DNA of 9,768 nucleotides. Origin: Vulcanimicrobiota bacterium. Its GTDB lineage: Bacteria > Eremiobacterota > Eremiobacteria > Baltobacterales > Baltobacteraceae. The translations under genes were made by a program, and so were the position numbers. Position 1 is the first letter of the stretch, and the number at the start of each line of letters is the position of its first letter. Positions 1-5,619 of the stretch are shown here, in pieces. The stretch covers positions 1 through 9,768 of the forward strand of contig JASHZC010000316.1 in NCBI GenBank assembly GCA_030042755.1, written 5' to 3'. The notes below the pieces were generated by a model. That model was not told the DNA's origin. It did not search any database and was given only the letters and a program-made list of their open reading frames with translations.

Positions 1-785
1 GAAAAGACACGGTCGACAGCGCGAAAGCGCCGTAACTCAACCATCGAACGCGTGTCGACGAGAGAGACCGTGCCGTCGTTCACGTTCGCGACATAGACGC
101 GGTTGCGTGCCGAGTCGATGGCGAGTCCCTCTGCCGTCAGTCCCAAAACGCGCGTCGTCACGGCGCCGCTCGTGGTTATGCGTGTAAGCGCGCCGGCGCC
201 ATCGATGTCGCGATTCGTGAGGAAGAGCGATCCGTCGCGTGGATCGAAGGCGAGTTCATCGACAAACGGCACGCGCTCGTAGTGTTGGACGCTCCACGGG
301 TCGAGCGATGCGATCGTCGCCGTCGTTCCGTCGGTGGCTGCGCTCGCTAGTCGTCCTTGGTAATCGATTGCCACGTCGCCCGGCGCGCCCCCGATCCCGA
401 GTGCGGCAAAGGAGTGATAGGGCGCGCTCGCTTCGTGCAAGATGATTCCGTCGTCGTAGCTTGCAACGGCGATGAACGGTAACCGTGGATCGGGGGTCGG
501 AGCGACGGTGAACGTGTGCATGGCAAGTCCGTGCGCGCTCGACGCGATGACCGTGTCGCTCGAACCCTCGCCGACTTCGTAGCGATCGCCATCGATCTTC
601 CCATCGCCGCTAACGAAGTAGCGCAACCGACCGTCGAATCCGTTGATGCGCAGCGGGATCGTGCTGCCGGGAAGATAGGCCAAATCCGCGACCTCGAACG
701 AGCCCGTCGCGAGCCGCGGAATAGGCTGGCTTGGAACTGCCGCGCAAAGCGTCACGAGTGCGGCGAGGGCGACCCATCGTTTCAA
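1..785 (-). CDS. Secreted YVTN/SMP-30-like beta-propeller protein (3' end beyond window)
   Basis: An open frame of 261 codons runs without a stop from a TTG at 785-783 to the left edge, so the C-terminus is missing. The N-terminus (MKRWVALAALVTLCAAVPSQP) is a typical signal peptide with cleavage near residue 20, so the product is exported. Residues 100-261 show repeated blade-like strands: FIAVASYDDGIILHE, GDVAIDYQGRLASAA, VDELAFDPRDGSLFLTNRD, and GLAIDSARNRVYVANVNDGTVSLVDT. The last of these is close to the YVTN propeller consensus. Residues 28-95 look like a separate beta domain. The TTG overlaps the TGA of the upstream membrane-protein gene (ATTGA on the minus strand), which supports this start and translational coupling. 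Propellers of this kind are usually binding or scaffold domains, sometimes lactonases. No catalytic residues can be assigned from the visible part. The ligand is unknown. Confidence 0.8.
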   Translation of the reverse strand, partial: MKRWVALAALVTLCAAVPSQPIPRLATGSFEVADLAYLPGSTIPLRINGFDGRLRYFVSGDGKIDGDRYEVGEGSSDTVIASSAHGLAMHTFTVAPTPDPRLPFIAVASYDDGIILHEASAPYHSFAALGIGGAPGDVAIDYQGRLASAATDGTTATIASLDPWSVQHYERVPFVDELAFDPRDGSLFLTNRDIDGAGALTRITTSGAVTTRVLGLTAEGLAIDSARNRVYVANVNDGTVSLVDTRSMVELRRFRAVDRVF

Positions 786-1324
786 TGCGCTTGAAAGTAC
801 CCGTAGAGGCCCGTTACCACGCCGATGAGGCTCAGCGTAGCGCCGATCCAGAGCATGGGGCGCGCACCGGTAAGCGCGGCGATCGACGCGAATACGATGG
901 AGATTTCGAACAGCGTCGTCGCGATTTCGAGTGTTTCGAACGATCGGAGCAGCCCGGCGGCGCGATCGTCTTCACGTTCGGCTTGCTTCTCGAGATCTTT
1001 CGCATGCTGGTACACGCCTAGCGTTGCGCGTTGTTCCTTGTCAAGGCTCTCTCGCAGGGCCTTGACCTGGGCTGCCTGCGACGGCGTTTTCTCCGAAATC
1101 AAACCTTGATACATCGTGATCTTGATTTGTTGGGTTTGGTAATACTGAAATTGGTCGGTGGCTTTCGCCGTCGTCAGCACCTCTTGATTCCACTGCGCAA
1201 GCGCTTGAATCGAACGATGATGCGAGAAGAGCGTTCCAAGCGCCGCGAGAACGGCGATGATCGCGCTAAAAACCGGAACGAGGCGATCGTGTCCGCCATC
1301 GTCGTGCGGCGCGAGATGACTCAC
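782..1324 (-). CDS. DUF4337-like membrane protein
   Basis: A 180-residue protein starting at GTG (1324-1322). The start overlaps the TGA of the upstream nitrilase-like gene by four bases (GTGA). It has a His/Asp-rich N-terminus (MSHLAPHDDGGHD), a membrane segment at about 15-33 (VPVFSAIIAVLAALGTLF), and a long polar helical stretch at about 45-128 rich in Gln, Lys and Glu that may form a coiled coil. Two more membrane helices follow at about 131-151 and 156-176, ending in YGYFQAH. The layout of one N-terminal helix, a central soluble helix containing an N-x-E...DQ-x-x-Y-x-Q-x-x-x-I-K pattern, and a C-terminal hairpin matches my memory of the DUF4337 family. That family has no established function. 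Being the middle gene of a tightly coupled operon, it may anchor or assist its exported propeller or amidohydrolase neighbours. This role is inference only. Confidence 0.8.
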   Translation of the reverse strand: MSHLAPHDDGGHDRLVPVFSAIIAVLAALGTLFSHHRSIQALAQWNQEVLTTAKATDQFQYYQTQQIKITMYQGLISEKTPSQAAQVKALRESLDKEQRATLGVYQHAKDLEKQAEREDDRAAGLLRSFETLEIATTLFEISIVFASIAALTGARPMLWIGATLSLIGVVTGLYGYFQAH

Positions 1325-2619
1325 GAAAGAGCGTTTTCAGGACGCGCAATCGACTGCACGCGCCCGATTCCGTCAGCCACATCCGTTCCCGGAGCGACGA
1401 GCGTTTGCTCGGTGCGGCGCAGGTCTAGCGCGAAACTCGCAATGACGAAGCCGTCGAAGGTACCTGCGACGATCGTTCCGTCGGGATCGATTGCGTACGC
1501 GCGCTGCGTTGCGCGATCGAACACGATGACGTACATTCGCAGCTCCGCAGCGCGCGCGCGTGCCACGCGTTCGAGCCATGGGTGCGTCGACGTCGCATCG
1601 AGGACGATCGCACGGTAACCTGCGAGGCGGTACTCAATCAAGAAACCGGGATCGAATACATCCCCGGCGTCGACACGCGCGATGGGGACGCCCTGCCGTT
1701 CGAGTTGCGCGATGCCGTCCGGCTCAGGCGAGAGTGCCACGTTTGCTTCGAGAATTCGCAGACGCTCGTCGATATCGTTCGGCAGTGCTCGCGATGAGAT
1801 CGCGACGCGCACCGTGCCGGCACCGGCAGCTCGAGGCTCCGTCGGAACGGGAAGCGTGACGCGATATGGTTTGGGCGCCCCGATCTCGATGCGTGCGCTC
1901 ACAATTTCCTCGTCCAACTGAGATGCGAGCGCGCGTGTTTCGCCCAGTGCGTCGACGATTTGAGACTTGCCGCAGTACGCGACCATACCCATTTCGACGC
2001 CGCATTTGTTTGCCGCAACGAACGGCGTTCCGTTTTCGAACGCGCGAACGCTCGCAAGCAGATCGGCCTGTAGATTCTCGAGCATAGCCGGATTACGACC
2101 CGAAGTCACCCACGCCGTCGGCATAACCAGCAACTCTGCGCCGCGGTCGACCAGGGCGCGCGCGATGCCTGGCATGCGTCCGTCGGCGCAAATCAAGACG
2201 CCAAGCTTTCCGAGGGACGTGGAAATCGGTTCGATTCTGGTTCCTGGAGCAAACCATTGGCGATCGAAATGCCAAAGAAAAATCTTTTCCGCCGAGCCGG
2301 CAATCGCGCCGTCGCGATCGATCACGAGCGCGCCGTTGTGCAGCTCCCCATCGCGAAACATCGCGATGCCGGCGACGATCGCACACGAGCTTTCCCGCGC
2401 GACTCGTTGCAACTCGGCGGTGACAGTAGCAAGCGAGCGTTCGTCCACTGCCGAGTCGCCAAGCACGTACGCGGGAAACGTACCCTCGGGCAAAACGAGC
2501 AGATCGTGCTGGCGAGCGCTGCGTTCTATGCGCTGGACGACCGATACGTATAACGTATCGAAGTCGCGGCGGTCATGGGCGCGCAACTGCAGCGCGCCGA
2601 GACGAAGCGTTCGTGGCAC
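1321..2619 (-). CDS. Nitrilase-superfamily amidohydrolase with a degenerate second nitrilase-like domain
   Basis: A 432-residue protein starting at GTG (2619-2617); an in-frame TGA two codons upstream excludes a longer form. Residues 5-255 form a carbon-nitrogen hydrolase domain. The catalytic Glu45 lies in LVLPEGTFPAY, Lys112 in AEKIFLWHF, and the nucleophile Cys144 in GVLICADGRMPG; AFENGTPFVAANKCG (193-207) is also characteristic. The family hydrolyses nitrile or amide C-N bonds through a Cys thioester, but the substrate cannot be read from the sequence. Asp119 stands where many members have a second glutamate before the F-x-x-G stretch. Ordinary members have 260-330 residues. Here residues about 268-432 resemble the C-terminal half of a nitrilase again (IVLDATSTHPWLERV, ELRMYVIVFD, YAIDPDGTIVAG) without Glu, Lys or Cys. 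No signal peptide is visible, so it should be cytoplasmic. It is the first gene of a three-gene overlapping operon. Confidence 0.87.
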   Translation of the reverse strand: MPRTLRLGALQLRAHDRRDFDTLYVSVVQRIERSARQHDLLVLPEGTFPAYVLGDSAVDERSLATVTAELQRVARESSCAIVAGIAMFRDGELHNGALVIDRDGAIAGSAEKIFLWHFDRQWFAPGTRIEPISTSLGKLGVLICADGRMPGIARALVDRGAELLVMPTAWVTSGRNPAMLENLQADLLASVRAFENGTPFVAANKCGVEMGMVAYCGKSQIVDALGETRALASQLDEEIVSARIEIGAPKPYRVTLPVPTEPRAAGAGTVRVAISSRALPNDIDERLRILEANVALSPEPDGIAQLERQGVPIARVDAGDVFDPGFLIEYRLAGYRAIVLDATSTHPWLERVARARAAELRMYVIVFDRATQRAYAIDPDGTIVAGTFDGFVIASFALDLRRTEQTLVAPGTDVADGIGRVQSIARPENALS

Positions 2620-2657
2620 GGGTGGTCAGTTCTACGCGGGAGCCATAGGTGGCCTTG

Positions 2658-2685
2658 CGAATACTCGGGCAACGATTTTCGTCAA
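2658..2685 (-). promoter_or_regulatory. Candidate sigma-70-type promoter of the nitrilase operon
   Basis: On the minus strand TTGACG (2685-2680) matches the -35 consensus at five of six bases. It is followed after 16 bases by TATTCG (2663-2658), a weak -10 box. Transcription would begin near 2651, giving a leader of about 30 bases before the GTG at 2619. The position in a divergent intergenic region fits, but the -10 match is poor and the sigma factors of this organism are unknown. Confidence 0.3.
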
Positions 2686-2706
2686 GCCGCTTATCGTAAG
2701 CCGCTT
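2684..2706. promoter_or_regulatory. Repeat/dyad in the divergent intergenic region (possible operator)
   Basis: AAGCCGCTT occurs twice as a direct repeat (2684-2692 and 2698-2706, period 14). Between the copies lies a short inverted repeat, GCTTA-TCG-TAAGC (2689-2701). It sits between the divergent genes starting at 2619 and 2726, overlapping the upstream edge of the proposed minus-strand -35 box. It could bind a regulator, but nine-base repeats can arise by chance. No regulator gene is adjacent. Confidence 0.25.
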
Positions 2707-2725
2707 CTAGGGAGAAACAGCCTTC

Positions 2726-3409
2726 GTGAAACGCAATTTATTCTTTATCTCTGCCGCACTCGTAACGGTCGTCGGCTTGCTGGCCGCGGCACCGACGCCC
2801 AAGCCGGCAGCGAAAACGACGGCGAAGACGAGTTCGAAAGATCCATGCGCGAGCAAGGCCAGCAAATGGGCCCGGTCCGAGTGCGAGTCGTACAATCACT
2901 CGGCGCCCGGAGACGAGTACTTCGGAAAAATGAAGATGAGCTACCTCGGGATCAACAACACCTTCCACGACGAATCCATTCGAGCGGGCGATTATACGAC
3001 CGATCCGGGCATCATTTCCAAGGTCAGCTTTGCCGACGATGCGCTCACGGCGTGGTCGAAGCGCTATCCCAACGATCCGCAGCTCGCGCGCAGCTATTAT
3101 CTTGCGATCGGAATGTATTCGAAAATCTACACGAGACCCGCGCAAGAGAAGGCCTGGTCGTACATTCACATTCTGACGGGCCGCTTCTCGACGACGTATT
3201 TTGGCAAGCTCGAGAGGACAGCGCTTGCGCGCGGATTCACCGAACATTACTTCGCCGATCCGACCATTTGCCCGACGCCGCTGCCGAGCGGCGTGATGCC
3301 CGAGACGACGCCTGCCGCAACCGAGACGCCGGCTCCGAAGCCGGGAGAGCCGAAGGTCGACGTTATAACGCCGCCGTGCGTTCAGCCGTCGCCTGCATCG
3401 TCGTCATAG
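2726..3409 (+). CDS. Secreted protein of unknown function with Pro/Thr-rich tail
   Basis: A 227-residue protein starting at GTG, with a purine-rich GGGAG ribosome-binding site at 2710-2714. The N-terminus (MKRNLFFISAALVTVVGLLAAA) is a signal peptide with likely cleavage near residue 22, followed by an Ala/Lys/Thr/Ser linker (24-38). The folded part (about 40-182) is mostly helical. One stretch, TAWSKRYPNDPQLARSYYL (108-126), resembles a TPR-type helix pair and is followed by further amphipathic helices to about 172. The tail (183-227) is rich in Pro, Thr and Ala. Cysteines 41, 53, 182 and 218 could form two disulfides after export. I recognise no family. The gene converges on the minus-strand barrel gene and shares the terminator hairpin with it. 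A periplasmic or surface role is inferred only from the export signal. Confidence 0.82.
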   Translation: MKRNLFFISAALVTVVGLLAAAPTPKPAAKTTAKTSSKDPCASKASKWARSECESYNHSAPGDEYFGKMKMSYLGINNTFHDESIRAGDYTTDPGIISKVSFADDALTAWSKRYPNDPQLARSYYLAIGMYSKIYTRPAQEKAWSYIHILTGRFSTTYFGKLERTALARGFTEHYFADPTICPTPLPSGVMPETTPAATETPAPKPGEPKVDVITPPCVQPSPASSS

Positions 3410-3446
3410 GAAACCATACACGGCTCGCAGTTATATGTAAAAAGAA

Positions 3447-3477
3447 GAAGAGCCTCCGGTTTTCCCGGAGGCTCTTC
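3447..3477. terminator. Strong hairpin terminator between convergent genes
   Basis: GAAGAGCCTCCGG (3447-3459) and CCGGAGGCTCTTC (3465-3477) form a perfect 13-bp stem with a five-base loop TTTTC. On the minus strand the stem is followed by TTCTTTTTAC, a good U-tract, so it is a convincing intrinsic terminator for the barrel gene that ends at 3506. On the plus strand only CTCTT follows, so termination of the secreted-protein gene ending at 3409 is plausible but weaker. Confidence 0.85.
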
Positions 3478-3505
3478 CTCTTGCAATCCGCTCGAGCGGA
3501 ACGAT

Positions 3506-4831
3506 CTAGAATTTCAGACCCAGACCGATATATGGTCCGAAATTCGTCGCGTTGCCCGGTGCGTTCAGCTTGTTCCGCAGCGATTCGCCGAGGATTCCGC
3601 CTTCGATGAAGAGCGGGCTACCCTGGAATGCATAGGCCAAGCCAATTTGCGATTTCAGGATGTTGTACGACAGCTGATACATCGTACCGGTAGGATCCGT
3701 GAAGTTCCCCTTCACGTTCGGGTAGTAATAGATGCTCCCGTACCACGAGAACGGATGGTCGAGATCCGGTAGCTTCGATAGGCCGAAGCCCACGTTCGAG
3801 ATGTGCGGATATCCGGTATTGTTCGAGCGCCAGAGATATCCGACGCCGACGTAGATACGCGGATTTGCGACTCGGATACCGACGTGCGCATCGAAGTCGT
3901 AGCTACGAACCTCGAATGCAGGAACTACGGTGGAGCCGAGACCGCCGATGGTCGTAACGTAGCAGTCCGGTGTCGGCGTCGTCGTGCCGCCCGCACACGT
4001 GTGCGGGTAATTGAGCGCGACGTAATCGCCTTCGACCATCCATGGCAGGCTGAAGAGATCGAACTCCGCAGCACCGTGGATCTGGTATGGGAACCCGTTG
4101 CCGTTGTGCCCGTTCGTGGTGTTGCCCGGGCTAAACTCGTCGTACACCTTTGGTGAAATGATGTAATCACCGGCGATGTACAGGTCGTGATACGGCGTGG
4201 GAGCCGCAGTCGGAGTCGGCGTTGGGGCCGGCGTTGCCGGTGGCGGCGGCGGTGGTGGAGCGGGCGTCGGCGGCGGCGTCGGCGGAATGTAACGCACGAC
4301 GACGACGCGTTGATCGGGCACCCACTGCACGTATGCGCCCATGCCTTCCGAAATGACACGAACCGGCACGACCACGTGGCCTTGATAGATTTCCGGCGGC
4401 ACGTCAAGTGGACGCGACTCGCCGTTGATCACGACTTCCGGTTTACCAACCGTGACTTTTACGTCGGCGCCAGGCTTGCTGACGTCGACCGTTTTGCTTC
4501 CCGGATCGTAAGAAACGGTCGCGCCCATCTGTTCGAACATCGAGCGCAGCGGAATGAGTATCGTCCCGCCGCGGACGAGCGCGGCAAGAACGCGGCCTTG
4601 CTTCAGCTTATCCGGCTTGGCGTAAACATGGTGATCGTTATAGAGGATGGGTATTTGCCCCGACGGCGGGGAACCGAAATTCGCCGGCGGAGCAGCGGTC
4701 GATCCTTGGTCCTGCGCGATCGCGTTGGGTCCAATGTTGCCATGCGATGCGGAGGGCTGGGCGGCGGCCGCGTTAAGTCCAAGTCCGGCTGCAATCAGCG
4801 CGGCGAGGACTCCGGTGCTCAGTCGCTTCAA
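3506..4831 (-). CDS. Copper-amine-oxidase N-terminal-like domain fused to an outer-membrane beta-barrel
   Basis: A 441-residue protein starting at TTG (4831-4829), fixed by an AGGAGG ribosome-binding site five bases upstream. The signal peptide is residues 1-24 (MKRLSTGVLAALIAAGLGLN, cleavage near AAA-AQ). Residues about 60-182 form a Cu_amine_oxidN1-type domain (PF07833 style), with the repeated features ILIPLRSMFEQMGATVSYD, VVINGESRPLDVPP and GHVVVPVRVISEGMGAYVQW. This domain is common in cell-envelope proteins and does not itself imply amine oxidase activity. A Pro/Thr/Ala linker follows (183-213). Residues 215-441 alternate polar and aromatic residues in short strands and end in GPYIGLGLKF, a C-terminal aromatic residue typical of outer-membrane barrels. 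Cys279 and Cys290 lie in one loop and could be disulfide-bonded. A role as a surface porin or adhesin with a periplasmic or surface-binding domain is inference; the ligand is unknown. Confidence 0.85.
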   Translation of the reverse strand: MKRLSTGVLAALIAAGLGLNAAAAQPSASHGNIGPNAIAQDQGSTAAPPANFGSPPSGQIPILYNDHHVYAKPDKLKQGRVLAALVRGGTILIPLRSMFEQMGATVSYDPGSKTVDVSKPGADVKVTVGKPEVVINGESRPLDVPPEIYQGHVVVPVRVISEGMGAYVQWVPDQRVVVVRYIPPTPPPTPAPPPPPPPATPAPTPTPTAAPTPYHDLYIAGDYIISPKVYDEFSPGNTTNGHNGNGFPYQIHGAAEFDLFSLPWMVEGDYVALNYPHTCAGGTTTPTPDCYVTTIGGLGSTVVPAFEVRSYDFDAHVGIRVANPRIYVGVGYLWRSNNTGYPHISNVGFGLSKLPDLDHPFSWYGSIYYYPNVKGNFTDPTGTMYQLSYNILKSQIGLAYAFQGSPLFIEGGILGESLRNKLNAPGNATNFGPYIGLGLKF

Positions 4832-4836
4832 TGTTT

Positions 4837-4842
4837 CCTCCT
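4837..4842 (-). promoter_or_regulatory. AGGAGG ribosome-binding site fixing a TTG start
   Basis: AGGAGG on the minus strand is followed by AAACA and then TTG, an ideal full-consensus Shine-Dalgarno sequence at short spacing. It decides the TTG start of the barrel gene, since no ATG lies nearby in frame. Confidence 0.8.
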
Positions 4843-4844
4843 AA

Positions 4845-4888
4845 GATATCGTGTACGAGGATATCGAGTAACGAAACGATGATTTGAA
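4845..4888 (-). promoter_or_regulatory. Candidate promoter with dyad for the barrel gene
   Basis: On the minus strand TTCAAA (4888-4883) and GATATC (4865-4860) are separated by 17 bases, a possible weak -35/-10 pair. GATATC recurs at 4845-4850, and with the central TCGT-GT-ACGA (4849-4858) the stretch 4845-4865 forms an imperfect dyad just upstream of the ribosome-binding site. It could be an operator or an mRNA hairpin near the start codon. Both box matches are modest. Confidence 0.27.
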
Positions 4889-4913
4889 TCAGGGCCGCGT
4901 TGCTGCGGATAAG

Positions 4914-4947
4914 GGCCATGTCGCCGGATCGGCCATGTCGCCGGATC
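4914..4947. repeat. Perfect 17-bp tandem duplication
   Basis: GGCCATGTCGCCGGATC occurs twice head to tail (4914-4930 and 4931-4947) with no mismatch. It lies in the 220-base gene-free stretch between the thioesterase stop and the barrel start, directly beside the hairpin-forming GGGGCAAA...TTTGCTCCCC (4948-4968). The exact identity suggests a recent slippage duplication. I find no coding or RNA gene in this stretch. Confidence 0.85.
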
Positions 4948-5012
4948 GGGGCAAACGCTTTGCTCCCCGAAACAATCCTTGCGAAAACGTGTTCGGGAGG
5001 ACGCACGCCCCC

Positions 5013-5030
5013 CCTGCACTGTGATGCAGG
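5013..5030. repeat. Short GC-rich inverted repeat downstream of the thioesterase
   Basis: CCTGCA (5013-5018) and TGCAGG (5025-5030) can form a 6-bp stem with a six-base loop, 22 bases past the thioesterase stop codon on the minus strand. It is followed there by a run of G rather than T, so it is not a canonical intrinsic terminator. It may mark the 3' end of that transcript. Confidence 0.3.
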
Positions 5031-5051
5031 CTAGTGGTGAATTCTCTTACC

Positions 5052-5453
5052 CTAGCCGGATGCAAGCTTCTCTTCAAGCTTTGCGAGGAATTTGGAGCGT
5101 TCGATGAGGTACCGCTCGTGGGTACCCTCGGCAACAGCTTCGCGCTCGTCGAAAACTGCAACCGCGAAACTCACGCGGGGCCCGTCGAGCATCACGATCT
5201 CGACTTCCGTACGTACGATGAAACCAACCGGCACCGGTTTGTGGTGCTCTAAGTCGATGTGCGTGCCTAAGGAAACGGTGTCGGGGCCAAGGATAGGCTC
5301 GATGCACGCCAGAGCGGCGTTCTCGACCAGCTGGACCAGCATCGAGGTCGAGAGAACGTCGACACCCTTGTTCCCCGCCTTTTCGGCGGTCATCCATTCC
5401 TCGACCCGGGTTTGAAGACTATACGCGCGGCCAATATCCAGTTTCGCGCTCAT
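5052..5453 (-). CDS. Hotdog-fold thioesterase, fluoroacetyl-CoA thioesterase (FlK)-like
   Basis: From the ATG at 5453-5451 the product has 133 residues, the usual size of FlK-like thioesterases. An in-frame GTG at 5534 would add 27 residues, but that stretch has near-random third positions and no family counterpart, so I prefer the ATG. Neither start has a clear Shine-Dalgarno sequence. The FlK triad can be placed by similarity: Thr36 in LSTSMLVQLVE, Glu44 at the end of that stretch, and His70 in THIDLEHHKPVPVG. EGTHERYLIER (109-119) matches the conserved C-terminal strand. Members are cytoplasmic dimers that hydrolyse acyl-CoA thioesters; Streptomyces FlK removes toxic fluoroacetyl-CoA. Specificity for fluoroacetyl-CoA cannot be claimed here, since many relatives act on other short or unusual acyl-CoAs. 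It is transcribed divergently from the efflux operon. Confidence 0.85.
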   Translation of the reverse strand: MSAKLDIGRAYSLQTRVEEWMTAEKAGNKGVDVLSTSMLVQLVENAALACIEPILGPDTVSLGTHIDLEHHKPVPVGFIVRTEVEIVMLDGPRVSFAVAVFDEREAVAEGTHERYLIERSKFLAKLEEKLASG

Positions 5454-5513
5454 GCCCGGGGAGATACGAGGAAACCGAGCGTGCTCCTCGGGAGTTTTCA
5501 GAGGAAGCAGCGT

Positions 5514-5543
5514 ATTATCAGGGTTGCCCTGCACTCTATTGAA
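5514..5543 (-). promoter_or_regulatory. Candidate thioesterase promoter
   Basis: On the minus strand TTCAAT (5543-5538) and GATAAT (5519-5514) are separated by 18 bases. GATAAT matches the -10 consensus at five of six positions. Transcription would begin near 5507, inside the optional 27-codon extension. That supports the internal ATG at 5453 as the true start, with a leader of about 54 bases. The -35 match is weak. Confidence 0.3.
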
Positions 5544-5573
5544 TCAAATCGGGCCGGTCGCTCGTATCTCGCT

Positions 5574-5602
5574 GTGACCTGGAGTAGGGTCGAACTACCG
5601 GT
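5574..5602 (+). promoter_or_regulatory. Imperfect dyad upstream of the efflux operon (possible regulator site)
   Basis: ACCTGGAGT (5577-5585) and ACTACCGGT (5594-5602) are inverted repeats matching at seven of nine positions across an eight-base spacer. A GTGACC hexamer (5574-5579) overlaps the left arm, and the perfect palindrome CTACCGGTAG (5595-5604) overlaps the right arm. The layout resembles MerR-family operators between promoter boxes, but no convincing -10 element follows and no MerR-type gene is in the window. The ribosome-binding site AGGGGAG (5609-5615) comes directly after. Confidence 0.3.
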
Positions 5603-5619
5603 AGCGATAGGGGAGTACC

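Noticed and set aside
1967..2710. Plus-strand open frame of 247 codons antisense to the nitrilase gene
   Set aside because: The translation is low-complexity Arg/Ser/Ala typical of antisense GC-rich frames, whereas the minus strand encodes the full catalytic triad.
2575..3609. Long plus-strand open frame of 344 codons
   Set aside because: It overlaps the nitrilase start, the whole secreted-protein gene and the terminator in another frame. Its translation is Arg/Ser-rich with no domain pattern, while the overlapped frames show signal peptides and motifs. It is an out-of-frame shadow of GC-rich DNA.
4200..4290. GC-rich repetitive stretch suggestive of a repeat array
   Set aside because: It encodes the Pro/Thr/Ala linker of the barrel protein. 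The repetition is codon-level low complexity and not a CRISPR or satellite array.
4871..4960. Possible tRNA (TTCAAAT on the minus strand resembles a T-loop)
   Set aside because: The flanking five-base arms do not pair, and no acceptor, D-arm or anticodon stem can be fitted around it.
5061..5083. Inverted repeat around AAGCTT near the thioesterase C-terminus
   Set aside because: It lies inside the coding sequence for the Lys/Leu/Glu-rich C-terminal helix and is explained by codon content. There is no T-run.
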